Shown: piece by piece, positions 1-5,132 of the stretch
Numbering within the stretch: position 1 is the stretch's first letter
Layout: every line of letters starts with the position of its first letter
Source: Collinsella aerofaciens
GTDB taxonomy: Bacteria > Actinomycetota > Coriobacteriia > Coriobacteriales > Coriobacteriaceae
Direction: 5' to 3'
NCBI GenBank assembly: GCA_905213725.1
Contig: CAJMJM010000115.1
Coordinates: forward strand, 1 to 5,395
DNA: 5,395 nucleotides
The notes under the pieces: model-generated
Seen by the model: only the letters and a program-made list of their open reading frames with translations
The model's database searches: none
What the model was told of the DNA's origin: nothing
Program-made: the position numbers and the translations under genes

Positions 1-336
1 TGCCCTGAGGTCTTTGGCGGCCTGCCCACGCCGCGCAAGCCGTCAGAGATTGTGAACGGAGAAGTTCGTACCTGCGAGGGTATCTCGGTCGATCGCGAAT
101 TTCGTCTGGGCGCTCAACGTGCGCTCGATATGTGCGAGCAAGCGGGCGGCCCGTCCGAGATCGTTGCGTGCATTTTGCAGGATCGCAGTCCGTCGTGCGG
201 CGTGGGCCATATCTACGACGGATCCTTCAGAGGCACGCTCACAACAGGTAACGGTGTCTTCGTTGACCTGCTCCTGCGCCACGGCTACCGCGTTATCCCG
301 GCTAGCGAGTTCGACTCGAGCATGTTACGGCAATAA
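1..336 (+). CDS. DUF523 (TudS-like) family protein, 3' part
   Basis: This is the C-terminal 111 residues of a DUF523 protein; the reading frame is open from base 1, so the start lies upstream of the window. Members are usually about 150 residues, so roughly the first 40 are missing. Visible family motifs are CPE at residues 1-3, GGLPTPR at 6-12, the strongly conserved DRSPSCG at 61-67 and IYDGSFRG at 71-78. The family carries conserved cysteines, and a characterised relative, the thiouracil desulfidase TudS, binds an iron-sulfur cluster and removes sulfur from thiolated uracil. Two cysteines at the expected places (the CPE and PSCG ones) are seen here; the N-terminal ones are outside the window. 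Whether this protein desulfurises anything is inference. No membrane segment or signal peptide is seen in this part. It ends just before a terminator shared with the convergent dehydrogenase gene, so it is the last gene of its transcript. Confidence 0.88.
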   Translation, partial: CPEVFGGLPTPRKPSEIVNGEVRTCEGISVDREFRLGAQRALDMCEQAGGPSEIVACILQDRSPSCGVGHIYDGSFRGTLTTGNGVFVDLLLRHGYRVIPASEFDSSMLRQ

Positions 337-376
337 AAAACCGCCACAAAGGTATTGTCCCCTTTGTGGCGGTTTT
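337..376. terminator. Bidirectional intrinsic terminator between convergent genes
   Basis: A perfect inverted repeat pairs 337-352 (AAAACCGCCACAAAGG) with 361-376, leaving an 8-nt loop at 353-360. Read on the plus strand the GC-rich stem ends in TTTT (373-376) just after the DUF523 stop codon. Read on the minus strand it ends in a longer run of six T (complement of 335-340), 7 nt past the dehydrogenase stop codon. The same hairpin can therefore end both transcripts, and by T-tract length it looks better suited to the minus-strand gene. Confidence 0.9.
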
Positions 377-382
377 GGTCGG

Positions 383-1471
383 TTAGGCCAGGATAGAATG
401 GCCGTAGGCGTTGGCGGCCTTGATGGCGGCGGCAAACTTCTCGTCGGTGAAGGGCTCCGGGTTACCCTGCTTCCACTCGTTGGTGGCGTGGGCATACTCA
501 CACAGCGCCGGGATGTCGGCCTCGGTAAGGCCGACCTGCTCCAGCGTCACGGGCAGCCCCATCTGCTTGTTAAAGGCGGCGTAGCGCTCAAGGTTCTCGG
601 TATCGCCCGTATAGGCAAACAGCACGAGCACGCCCAGGCTCACGACCTCGCCGTGCAGATAGGTTCCCTCGCGCGCAATGCTGCACGTCGCATTGTAGAA
701 CGCGTGCGCCACGCTCGAGTTGTAGTAGTAATCGTTTTGGTTGGTCAGGTTCGAGACATAGCCCGTGTTGACCACGATGTCGAGCGCGATCTGCTTTACG
801 GCCTCGGTCGACAGGTCCTGGCGCACGTCCTCAAGACCCTGGACGCCATAGGTAAACAGCGGCTCGGAGCAGGTGTGGGCGAGTGCCAGGCCAAGACCGG
901 CGGTGTGCTCCAAATTACCGGCGCTCGTGGCGTACTCGACCTCGGGCTGCTTAGACAGGGCATCGCCCACGCCGGCCCAGAAGTACTCTGCCGGTGCCTC
1001 GGCGATGATCTTGGGGTTGATGAAGATGTGCGCCGGTCGGTTGGGGTACGAATAGCCCTCGAGCGAGCCATCGTCATTGTAGACAACGGCAATGGCGGTC
1101 GCGGCCGAGCAGTTGGAGCAAATCGTCGGTACGGTAAAGACGATCTTCTTGAGCTCGATGGCCGCGGTCTTCACGGTGTCGAGTGCCTTGCCGCCGCCAC
1201 ATGCGATGAGCACGTCGGCTTCCTGGCAGGCAGGGGAGTTCACGACCTTGGCGATATTGGCACGCGTACTGTTGGTGCCATAGACGCGCGTCTCCAGGAC
1301 CTCGACATCGGTACCTTCAAGTGCCGCCTCGATTCCCGGCAGCGCCGCAGCCAGGGCTCGCTTGCCGCCAATGATGGCGACCTTGGTCGCTCCGTACTCG
1401 GCCAGTGCGGCGGGCAGCTCGGTAAAGCAATCCTCGCCAACGGTATAATCACTCATTCCAATCGTGCGCAT
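383..1471 (-). CDS. Metal-dependent alcohol dehydrogenase, glycerol dehydrogenase-like family
   Basis: This 362-residue protein belongs to the glycerol dehydrogenase/iron-containing alcohol dehydrogenase superfamily, cytoplasmic NAD(P)-dependent oxidoreductases of 350-400 residues. The N-terminal half is the nucleotide-binding domain, with VAIIGGKRAL at 31-40 and the dinucleotide-binding CGGGKALDTVKT at 91-102. The C-terminal half is helical and carries the expected metal ligands: Asp170 (in GVGDALSK), His256 (SVAHAFYN) and His273 (YLHGEVVS), matching the Asp/His/His triad of bacterial GldA in order and spacing. The substrate-site motif differs: GldA proteins have PTIASTDAP, while here PTICSNCSA (115-123) puts Cys121 where the glycerol-contacting Asp is expected, so glycerol is not a safe substrate call. 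The start is supported by an AAAGAAGG ribosome binding site (complement of 1477-1484), 5 nt before the ATG; Met6 is a less likely alternative. The gene stands alone, convergent with DUF523 and divergent from ileS. I saw no convincing promoter for it. Confidence 0.9.
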   Translation of the reverse strand: MRTIGMSDYTVGEDCFTELPAALAEYGATKVAIIGGKRALAAALPGIEAALEGTDVEVLETRVYGTNSTRANIAKVVNSPACQEADVLIACGGGKALDTVKTAAIELKKIVFTVPTICSNCSAATAIAVVYNDDGSLEGYSYPNRPAHIFINPKIIAEAPAEYFWAGVGDALSKQPEVEYATSAGNLEHTAGLGLALAHTCSEPLFTYGVQGLEDVRQDLSTEAVKQIALDIVVNTGYVSNLTNQNDYYYNSSVAHAFYNATCSIAREGTYLHGEVVSLGVLVLFAYTGDTENLERYAAFNKQMGLPVTLEQVGLTEADIPALCEYAHATNEWKQGNPEPFTDEKFAAAIKAANAYGHSILA

Positions 1472-1592
1472 GGCAACCTTCTTTCTTTCGATAAAGTGCT
1501 TTCAGGTATTTTGCTCCTAGAGAAGGTCCACAGCCGCGAGAAATTTCGAACGTATAAAACCAGTGTTGAGGGTTTTTCGCCGGCGCGGAACG

Positions 1593-1601
1593 TGCTAGCA
1601 T
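1593..1601 (+). promoter_or_regulatory. Possible extended -10 promoter element for the ileS leader
   Basis: TGCTAGCAT fits an extended -10 element (TGn followed by a 4/6 match to TATAAT). It would start transcription near 1608, about 10 nt before the first base pairs of T-box Stem I, which is where a promoter is expected. The -35 region 17 nt upstream is only a T-rich stretch (TTTTTC at 1573-1578) and is not a good match. A neighbouring alternative -10 is CATACT at 1599-1604. The location is more convincing than the sequence. Confidence 0.35.
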
Positions 1602-1826
1602 ACTTCGCATAAGCGTTGATGGGGACGAGTAGTCGGCCGTCCGCATGTTACAGAGAGCGGGGAGCGCTGAGAACCCGTGCATGCGACCGATGAAAATCAC
1701 CCCGGAGCTGCGGTCCCAACGGACGCGTCGCACAGGCTCGTCTTAGTAGATATCGCCGAGATGGTCGTCGATACAGGCCAGCCGAGTAACGGATGCGAGC
1801 GCGCGAATACGCGGGCGAGGGCATCT

Positions 1827-1894
1827 AAGCTGGGTGGTTAAACGAAGAGCTTTTGCGGGCGTACAGTTCGTTTTGTGGCGCTTCGTCCCAGCTT
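1827..1894 (+). promoter_or_regulatory. T-box antiterminator of the ileS leader
   Basis: AAGCTGGG (1827-1834) pairs perfectly with CCCAGCTT (1887-1894) as the lower helix, and ACGAAG (1842-1847) pairs with CTTCGT (1881-1886) as the upper helix. Between them on the 5' side is a 7-nt bulge, TGGTTAA (1835-1841). In T-boxes this bulge binds the free acceptor end of uncharged tRNA. UGGU is complementary to ACCA, as expected for a tRNA with discriminator base A such as tRNA-Ile. The 3' strand overlaps the 5' arm of the terminator, so the two structures exclude each other. Confidence 0.9.
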
Positions 1895-1914
1895 GTAGGG
1901 ACGGGCGCTTTTTT
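1878..1914 (+). terminator. Regulated intrinsic terminator in the ileS leader
   Basis: The 5' arm 1878-1889 (GCGCTTCGTCCC) pairs with 1898-1908 (GGGACGGGCGC), including one bulged T and a G-U pair, around an 8-nt loop (1890-1897). Six T follow at 1909-1914. Because 1881-1889 is also needed for the antiterminator, this is the default off-state when tRNA-Ile is charged. It lies 43 nt before the ileS start codon. Confidence 0.88.
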
Positions 1915-1957
1915 GGTGCCCAGAGGGCGTGCGCGCCCACGACATGAAAGGGGTACC

Positions 1958-4759
1958 GTGGCAAACGAGTACAAGCAGACGATGAATCTGCCCAAGACCG
2001 GTTTTCCCATGCGTGCCGGTCTTTCCAAGTCCGAGCCCAAGCGACTCAAGGACTGGCAGGACAACAAGGTCTACGAGCAGGTTCTGAAGAAGAACGAGGG
2101 TCACAAGAAGTTCGTGCTGCACGACGGTCCTCCGTACGCCAACGGCCCGATCCACATCGGCCACGCCATGAACAAGATCTCCAAGGACATGATCAACCGC
2201 TACTGGATGATGCAGGGTTATGAGGTTCCCTATGTCCCCGGTTGGGACTGCCATGGTCAGCCGATCGAGCACAAGGTCGAGGAGAAGCTCGGCACCGAGA
2301 AGTTCAACCAGACCTCCACGGCTAAGATCCGCGAGCTTTGCAACAAGTTCGCTGTCGAGCACATCGAGCTGCAGAAGGCCGGCTTCCGTCGCCTGGGCGT
2401 GCTTGGCGACTGGGACAACCCCTATTTGACGCTCTATCACCAGCACGATGCCGCCGACATCGAGGTCTTCAAGGCCATGTTCGACAAGGGCATGATCTAT
2501 CGCGGTCATAAGCCCGTCCACTGGTGCAAGCACTGCCATACCGCACTTGCTGAGGCCGAGATTGAGTACTCCGACGAGACGAGCCCGTCCATCTTCGTGC
2601 GCTTTGAGATGACCTCCAAGCCCGCCGGCCTCGAGAACTTCGACGGCCCGGTTGACTTTATCATCTGGACGACCACGCCGTGGACCATCCCCTCCGACCA
2701 GGCAGTTTCTCTCAAGCCCGGTGCCGCCTACGTCGCCGTTGAGCACGACGGCCGCGCCGAGGTCATGCTCGAGGACCTGGCTCCCAAGTGCTGCGAGGAG
2801 TTTGGCTGGGAGTACACCCCGGTTGTGGTCGACGGCAAGCCCTATGTGGTTCCCGCCGAGACCTTCCATCACATTCACTATAAGCAGCCGATCTTTGACG
2901 GTGTCGAGGGCGTTGCGCTGTTGGCCGATTACGTCGGTGTCGATGACGGTACCGGTATCGTCCACAACTCGCCCGGTCACGGCGTCGACGACTACTTCGC
3001 CTGCCTCAAGGAGGGCATCACCGACATTTGCATGCCGGTCGATGACGACGGCAAGTTCTACACCGGCGAGGAGTTTGGCACCGGCGGCCCCTTCAGCGGC
3101 ATGGATACCGACGAGGCCAACCCGCACATCATCGAGTTCCTGCGCGAGCGCGGCACCCTGGTCCTCGAGAAGAAGATCACGCACAGCTATCCTCACTGCT
3201 GGCGCTGCAAGCACCCGGTGCTCTTCCGTGCTACCGACCAGTGGTTCGTCTCGATGGACAAGACCGGTCTGCGCGAGCAGGCTGGCAAAGAGGTCCGCGA
3301 GAACGTCAAGTGGTATCCGGCTCACGCCGCCAACCGCATCGGCGCCATGGTCGAGCAGCGTCCCGACTGGTGCATCAGCCGTCAGCGCACCTGGGGCGTG
3401 CCTATCACCCGCTACACTTGCGCCGACTGCGGCGAGATGGTCATGAACGCCGCCACGCTCGACGCCGTCATCAAGCTCTTCCACGAGAAGGGCTCCGACG
3501 CCTGGTTCACCGACGCTCCCGAGAGTTACCTGGGCGAGGCTTGCGTTTGCCCCAAGTGTGGCGGCCATCACCTCAAGGCTGATAAGGACATTCTCGACGT
3601 GTGGTGGGACTCCGGCGTGTCCTGGAAGGCCGTCTGCGAGTATCGACCCGAGCTTGAGTACCCGGCTGACGTGTATCTCGAGGGCTCCGACCAGCATCGC
3701 GGTTGGTTCCAGAGCTCGCTGCTCACCTCGGTGGGTGCCAACGGCCATGCTCCGTACAAGGCGGTCGTCTCGCAGGGCTTCACGCTCGATGGCCAGGGCC
3801 GCAAGATGTCCAAGTCGCTCGGCAACGTCATCGACCCCAACAAGGTCTGCGACGAGATGGGCGCTGACATCATCCGTCTCTGGGTTGCCTCCGTCGACAC
3901 CAGCTCCGACGTCTCCATCGACCATGAGATTCTCGCTCGTACGTCCGATGCCTATCGTCGTTTCCGCAACACGCTGCGCTTCTTGCTCTCCGAGCTCGAG
4001 GGTCAGTTTGAGCCCGAGACCGACGGCGTCGCCTTTGCCGACCTGCTGCCGCTCGACAAGCTCATGGTTGCCCGTCTGACCCAGGTCCAGGCCGAGGTCG
4101 ACGACGCCTACGCCAGCTATGAGTTCCCGCGCGCCTACCGTGCGCTCTATGACTTCGTGGTTACCGAGCTTTCCAACGTGTATCTCGACGCCCTGAAGGA
4201 TCGTCTGTACTGCGACAAGCCCGGCTCGCTCGAGCGCCGCAGTGCCCAGACCGTGCTGGCCGAGCTCTTCTCGATGCTCATGCGCGACCTGCAGCCGATC
4301 CTGTCCTATACCGTCGACGAGGCCATGGCATATGCGCCCGCCGGCTGCGTCGATCACCAGAAGTACGCCGCGCTGCTCGATTGGTACAAGTCGCCCATCA
4401 CGGTCGACGAGGCCAATGAGTTTGAGGGCGTGCTCGAGGCCTCACTCGAGCTCCGTAGCGCCGTGACCAAGGCCCTTGAGGATGCCCGTTCTGCCGGCAC
4501 CTTCACCAAGAGCCAGCAGGTTCGCGTCAAGGCGGTCGTTCCCGCCGAGATGTACGCGCTGCTGACCGGTGATAAGGCCGTCGACCTGGCCGAGTTCTAC
4601 ATCGTCTCCGATGTTGAGCTGACCCAGGGCGAGGAGCTCTCCGTTGCCATCGAGGCAGCCGAGGGTGAGTGCTGCGACCGTTGCTGGAACTACCGCACCA
4701 CCGTCGGCGAGTACAACGGCCATGCACATATCTGCAAGCGCTGCGCCGATGCTTTGTAG
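1958..4759 (+). CDS. ileS: Isoleucyl-tRNA synthetase, complete
   Basis: This cytoplasmic class Ia synthetase charges tRNA-Ile with isoleucine and edits misactivated valine. The 933 residues match the usual bacterial length (E. coli 938). HIGH is at 66-69 within PPYANGPIHIGHA, and KMSKS at 616-620. The CP1 editing domain shows WTTTPWT at 237-243 and GTGIVH...GHGVDDY at 331-346, with the editing aspartate at 345. Zinc-ligand pairs are visible at Cys190/Cys193 with Cys414/Cys417, at Cys488/Cys491 with Cys531/Cys534, and in the C-terminal finger Cys906/Cys909/Cys926/Cys929, which is typical of the common bacterial type. Asp247 (TIPSDQAV) replaces an asparagine usual in the editing site. The GTG at 1958 is chosen because AAAGGGG at 1947-1953 ends 4 nt before it; the frame continues upstream to an ATG at 1853, but that lies inside the T-box. 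An internal ATG at 1982 lacks a ribosome binding site. Expression is controlled by the T-box leader. Confidence 0.98.
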   Translation: MANEYKQTMNLPKTGFPMRAGLSKSEPKRLKDWQDNKVYEQVLKKNEGHKKFVLHDGPPYANGPIHIGHAMNKISKDMINRYWMMQGYEVPYVPGWDCHGQPIEHKVEEKLGTEKFNQTSTAKIRELCNKFAVEHIELQKAGFRRLGVLGDWDNPYLTLYHQHDAADIEVFKAMFDKGMIYRGHKPVHWCKHCHTALAEAEIEYSDETSPSIFVRFEMTSKPAGLENFDGPVDFIIWTTTPWTIPSDQAVSLKPGAAYVAVEHDGRAEVMLEDLAPKCCEEFGWEYTPVVVDGKPYVVPAETFHHIHYKQPIFDGVEGVALLADYVGVDDGTGIVHNSPGHGVDDYFACLKEGITDICMPVDDDGKFYTGEEFGTGGPFSGMDTDEANPHIIEFLRERGTLVLEKKITHSYPHCWRCKHPVLFRATDQWFVSMDKTGLREQAGKEVRENVKWYPAHAANRIGAMVEQRPDWCISRQRTWGVPITRYTCADCGEMVMNAATLDAVIKLFHEKGSDAWFTDAPESYLGEACVCPKCGGHHLKADKDILDVWWDSGVSWKAVCEYRPELEYPADVYLEGSDQHRGWFQSSLLTSVGANGHAPYKAVVSQGFTLDGQGRKMSKSLGNVIDPNKVCDEMGADIIRLWVASVDTSSDVSIDHEILARTSDAYRRFRNTLRFLLSELEGQFEPETDGVAFADLLPLDKLMVARLTQVQAEVDDAYASYEFPRAYRALYDFVVTELSNVYLDALKDRLYCDKPGSLERRSAQTVLAELFSMLMRDLQPILSYTVDEAMAYAPAGCVDHQKYAALLDWYKSPITVDEANEFEGVLEASLELRSAVTKALEDARSAGTFTKSQQVRVKAVVPAEMYALLTGDKAVDLAEFYIVSDVELTQGEELSVAIEAAEGECCDRCWNYRTTVGEYNGHAHICKRCADAL

Positions 4760-4790
4760 GTTACGGCGTTCGTAGAACGCCGTAACCTAC
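4756..4790. repeat. Perfect 16-bp palindrome overlapping the ileS stop codon
   Basis: GTAGGTTACGGCGTTC (4756-4771) and its exact reverse complement (4775-4790) flank a 3-nt GTA spacer. The left arm begins within the last codons of ileS and includes its TAG stop. No T-tract follows (CGACGC comes next), so it is not a standard intrinsic terminator. As RNA it would form a very stable hairpin at the end of the message. It could be an mRNA 3'-end stabiliser, a protein-binding palindrome or one copy of a dispersed intergenic repeat. The symmetry is certain; the role is unknown. Confidence 0.75.
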
Positions 4791-4799
4791 CGACGCTGC

Positions 4800-4897
4800 A
4801 AACGCCCCTAAGCGGCAATCTGACGTTCAATCGTCGGTCGCGTACCAAAGTACGCTTCCCTCCTCTTTCACGTCACCTTGCTCGCTTAGGGACGTTT
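4800..4897. repeat. Imperfect long inverted-repeat element or structured RNA, ~98 bp
   Basis: The two ends mirror each other: AAACG 4800-4804 with CGTTT 4893-4897, CCCTAAGCG 4806-4814 with CGCTTAGGG 4883-4891, GCAA 4815-4818 with TTGC 4878-4881, and TGACGT 4821-4826 with ACGTCA 4870-4875. These are separated by a one-base mismatch, a single bulge and a 2x2 mismatch. A central hairpin, GCGTAC-CAAA-GTACGC (4840-4855), sits inside a large internal loop whose right side is pyrimidine-rich (4856-4869). The whole folds as one long interrupted hairpin. It has no coding potential that I can see and no transposase. It may be a miniature inverted-repeat element, a dispersed palindrome or a structured RNA in the ileS 3' region; the sequence does not decide between them. 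Confidence 0.65.
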
Positions 4898-4949
4898 TCG
4901 CTGTTGGTGACGATAACGCGGCGTTTCCATTGCTGGAGCTAGAGGCTTT

Positions 4950-4976
4950 CTTTCGACTTGCGTTTTTAGTCGAAAG
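4950..4976. other. Nine-bp hairpin upstream of the ileS terminator
   Basis: CTTTCGACT (4950-4958) pairs perfectly with AGTCGAAAG (4968-4976) around a 9-nt loop, TGCGTTTTT. The T-run lies in the loop and not after the stem, so this should not terminate on its own. The string CGTTTTTAG in this hairpin (4961-4969) recurs at the end of the terminator downstream (5014-5022). The preceding stretch 4898-4949 shows nothing I can name. Confidence 0.5.
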
Positions 4977-4981
4977 CTATT

Positions 4982-5020
4982 AAGCGACATTCCGTTATTC
5001 GGAATGTCGCTTTCGTTTTT
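4982..5020 (+). terminator. Strong intrinsic terminator downstream of ileS
   Basis: AAGCGACATTCCG (4982-4994) pairs perfectly with 5000-5012 around a TTATT loop, giving a 13-bp stem. It is followed by TCG and five T (5016-5020), allowing T5013 as the start of the tail. It would end the ileS transcript about 260 nt past the stop codon, leaving a 3' untranslated region that contains all the palindromes described above. It also separates ileS from lspA. Confidence 0.85.
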
Positions 5021-5074
5021 AGCTGGTTATTTCGCTTGCGTTGGTGGATATGTCGTGCGTTCTGCGTATGGCAA

Positions 5075-5080
5075 TATAAG
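5075..5080 (+). promoter_or_regulatory. Weak candidate -10 element for lspA
   Basis: TATAAG (4-5 matches to TATAAT) lies in the AT-richer stretch between the ileS terminator and lspA, where a promoter is expected. The -35 position 17 nt upstream (GTCGTG at 5052-5057) is a poor match. An alternative -10, TATTAA at 5092-5097, is no better supported. Apart from these, 5021-5121 shows no gene, repeat or hairpin that I can support. Confidence 0.25.
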
Positions 5081-5132
5081 ATAGTTCTTTGTATTAAACG
5101 TAATTCGATGATCTTGAGGGTAGGGGATTTCT

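Larger units (their letters stand above)
1608..1914 (+). promoter_or_regulatory. T-box riboswitch leader of ileS (tRNA-Ile sensing)
   Basis: This leader senses the charging state of tRNA-Ile and controls read-through into ileS. Stem I has GGGG 1621-1624 pairing CCCC 1700-1703, the GACGAGTAGT K-turn-type segment at 1624-1633, TCGG 1633-1636 pairing CCGA 1687-1690, and CGCATG 1642-1647 pairing CATGCG 1680-1685. At its tip are the AGAGAG bulge (1652-1657) and a CGGG/CCCG-closed loop with GCGCTGAGA, the two elements that stack on the tRNA elbow in known T-boxes. The specifier loop (1691-1699) contains ATC at 1696-1698 followed by A, an isoleucine codon matching the downstream gene. The 1704-1791 part is presumably Stem II and linkers, which I could not fold confidently. 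Stem III pairs GATGC 1792-1796 with GCATC 1821-1825 around a CGCG-AATA-CGCG tip. The antiterminator and terminator follow. The start at 1608 is an estimated transcription start. It is clearly a T-box from several independent elements; exact pairings are by eye. Confidence 0.9.

Noticed and set aside
1537..1556. Short overlapping palindromes GAAATTTC and TTCGAA in the divergent promoter region
   Set aside because: They are only 6-8 bp, are common by chance in an AT-rich patch, and do not resemble an operator that I can name.
119..1612. 497-codon plus-strand frame covering the dehydrogenase region
   Set aside because: It overlaps DUF523 in another frame, crosses the shared terminator and is antisense to the dehydrogenase, whose metal and nucleotide motifs are clear. 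It is a shadow of high third-position GC.
1925..1938. Small hairpin GGGCG-TGCG-CGCCC between the T-box terminator and the ileS ribosome binding site
   Set aside because: The 5-bp stem leaves the ribosome binding site free and has no T-tract, so there is no support for a regulatory role beyond chance in GC-rich sequence.
1853..1957. Extended N-terminus of IleRS from the upstream in-frame ATG at 1853
   Set aside because: This stretch lies inside the antiterminator and terminator of the T-box, has no ribosome binding site and encodes an arginine-rich segment unlike IleRS. The GTG at 1958 has a well-placed AAAGGGG.
1838..4357. 839-codon open frame on the minus strand across ileS
   Set aside because: It is fully antisense to a complete, motif-rich ileS. 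Long antisense frames are expected where codons end mostly in G or C. The translation is low-complexity in V, G, L and D, shows no recognisable domain and has no ribosome binding site that I can see.
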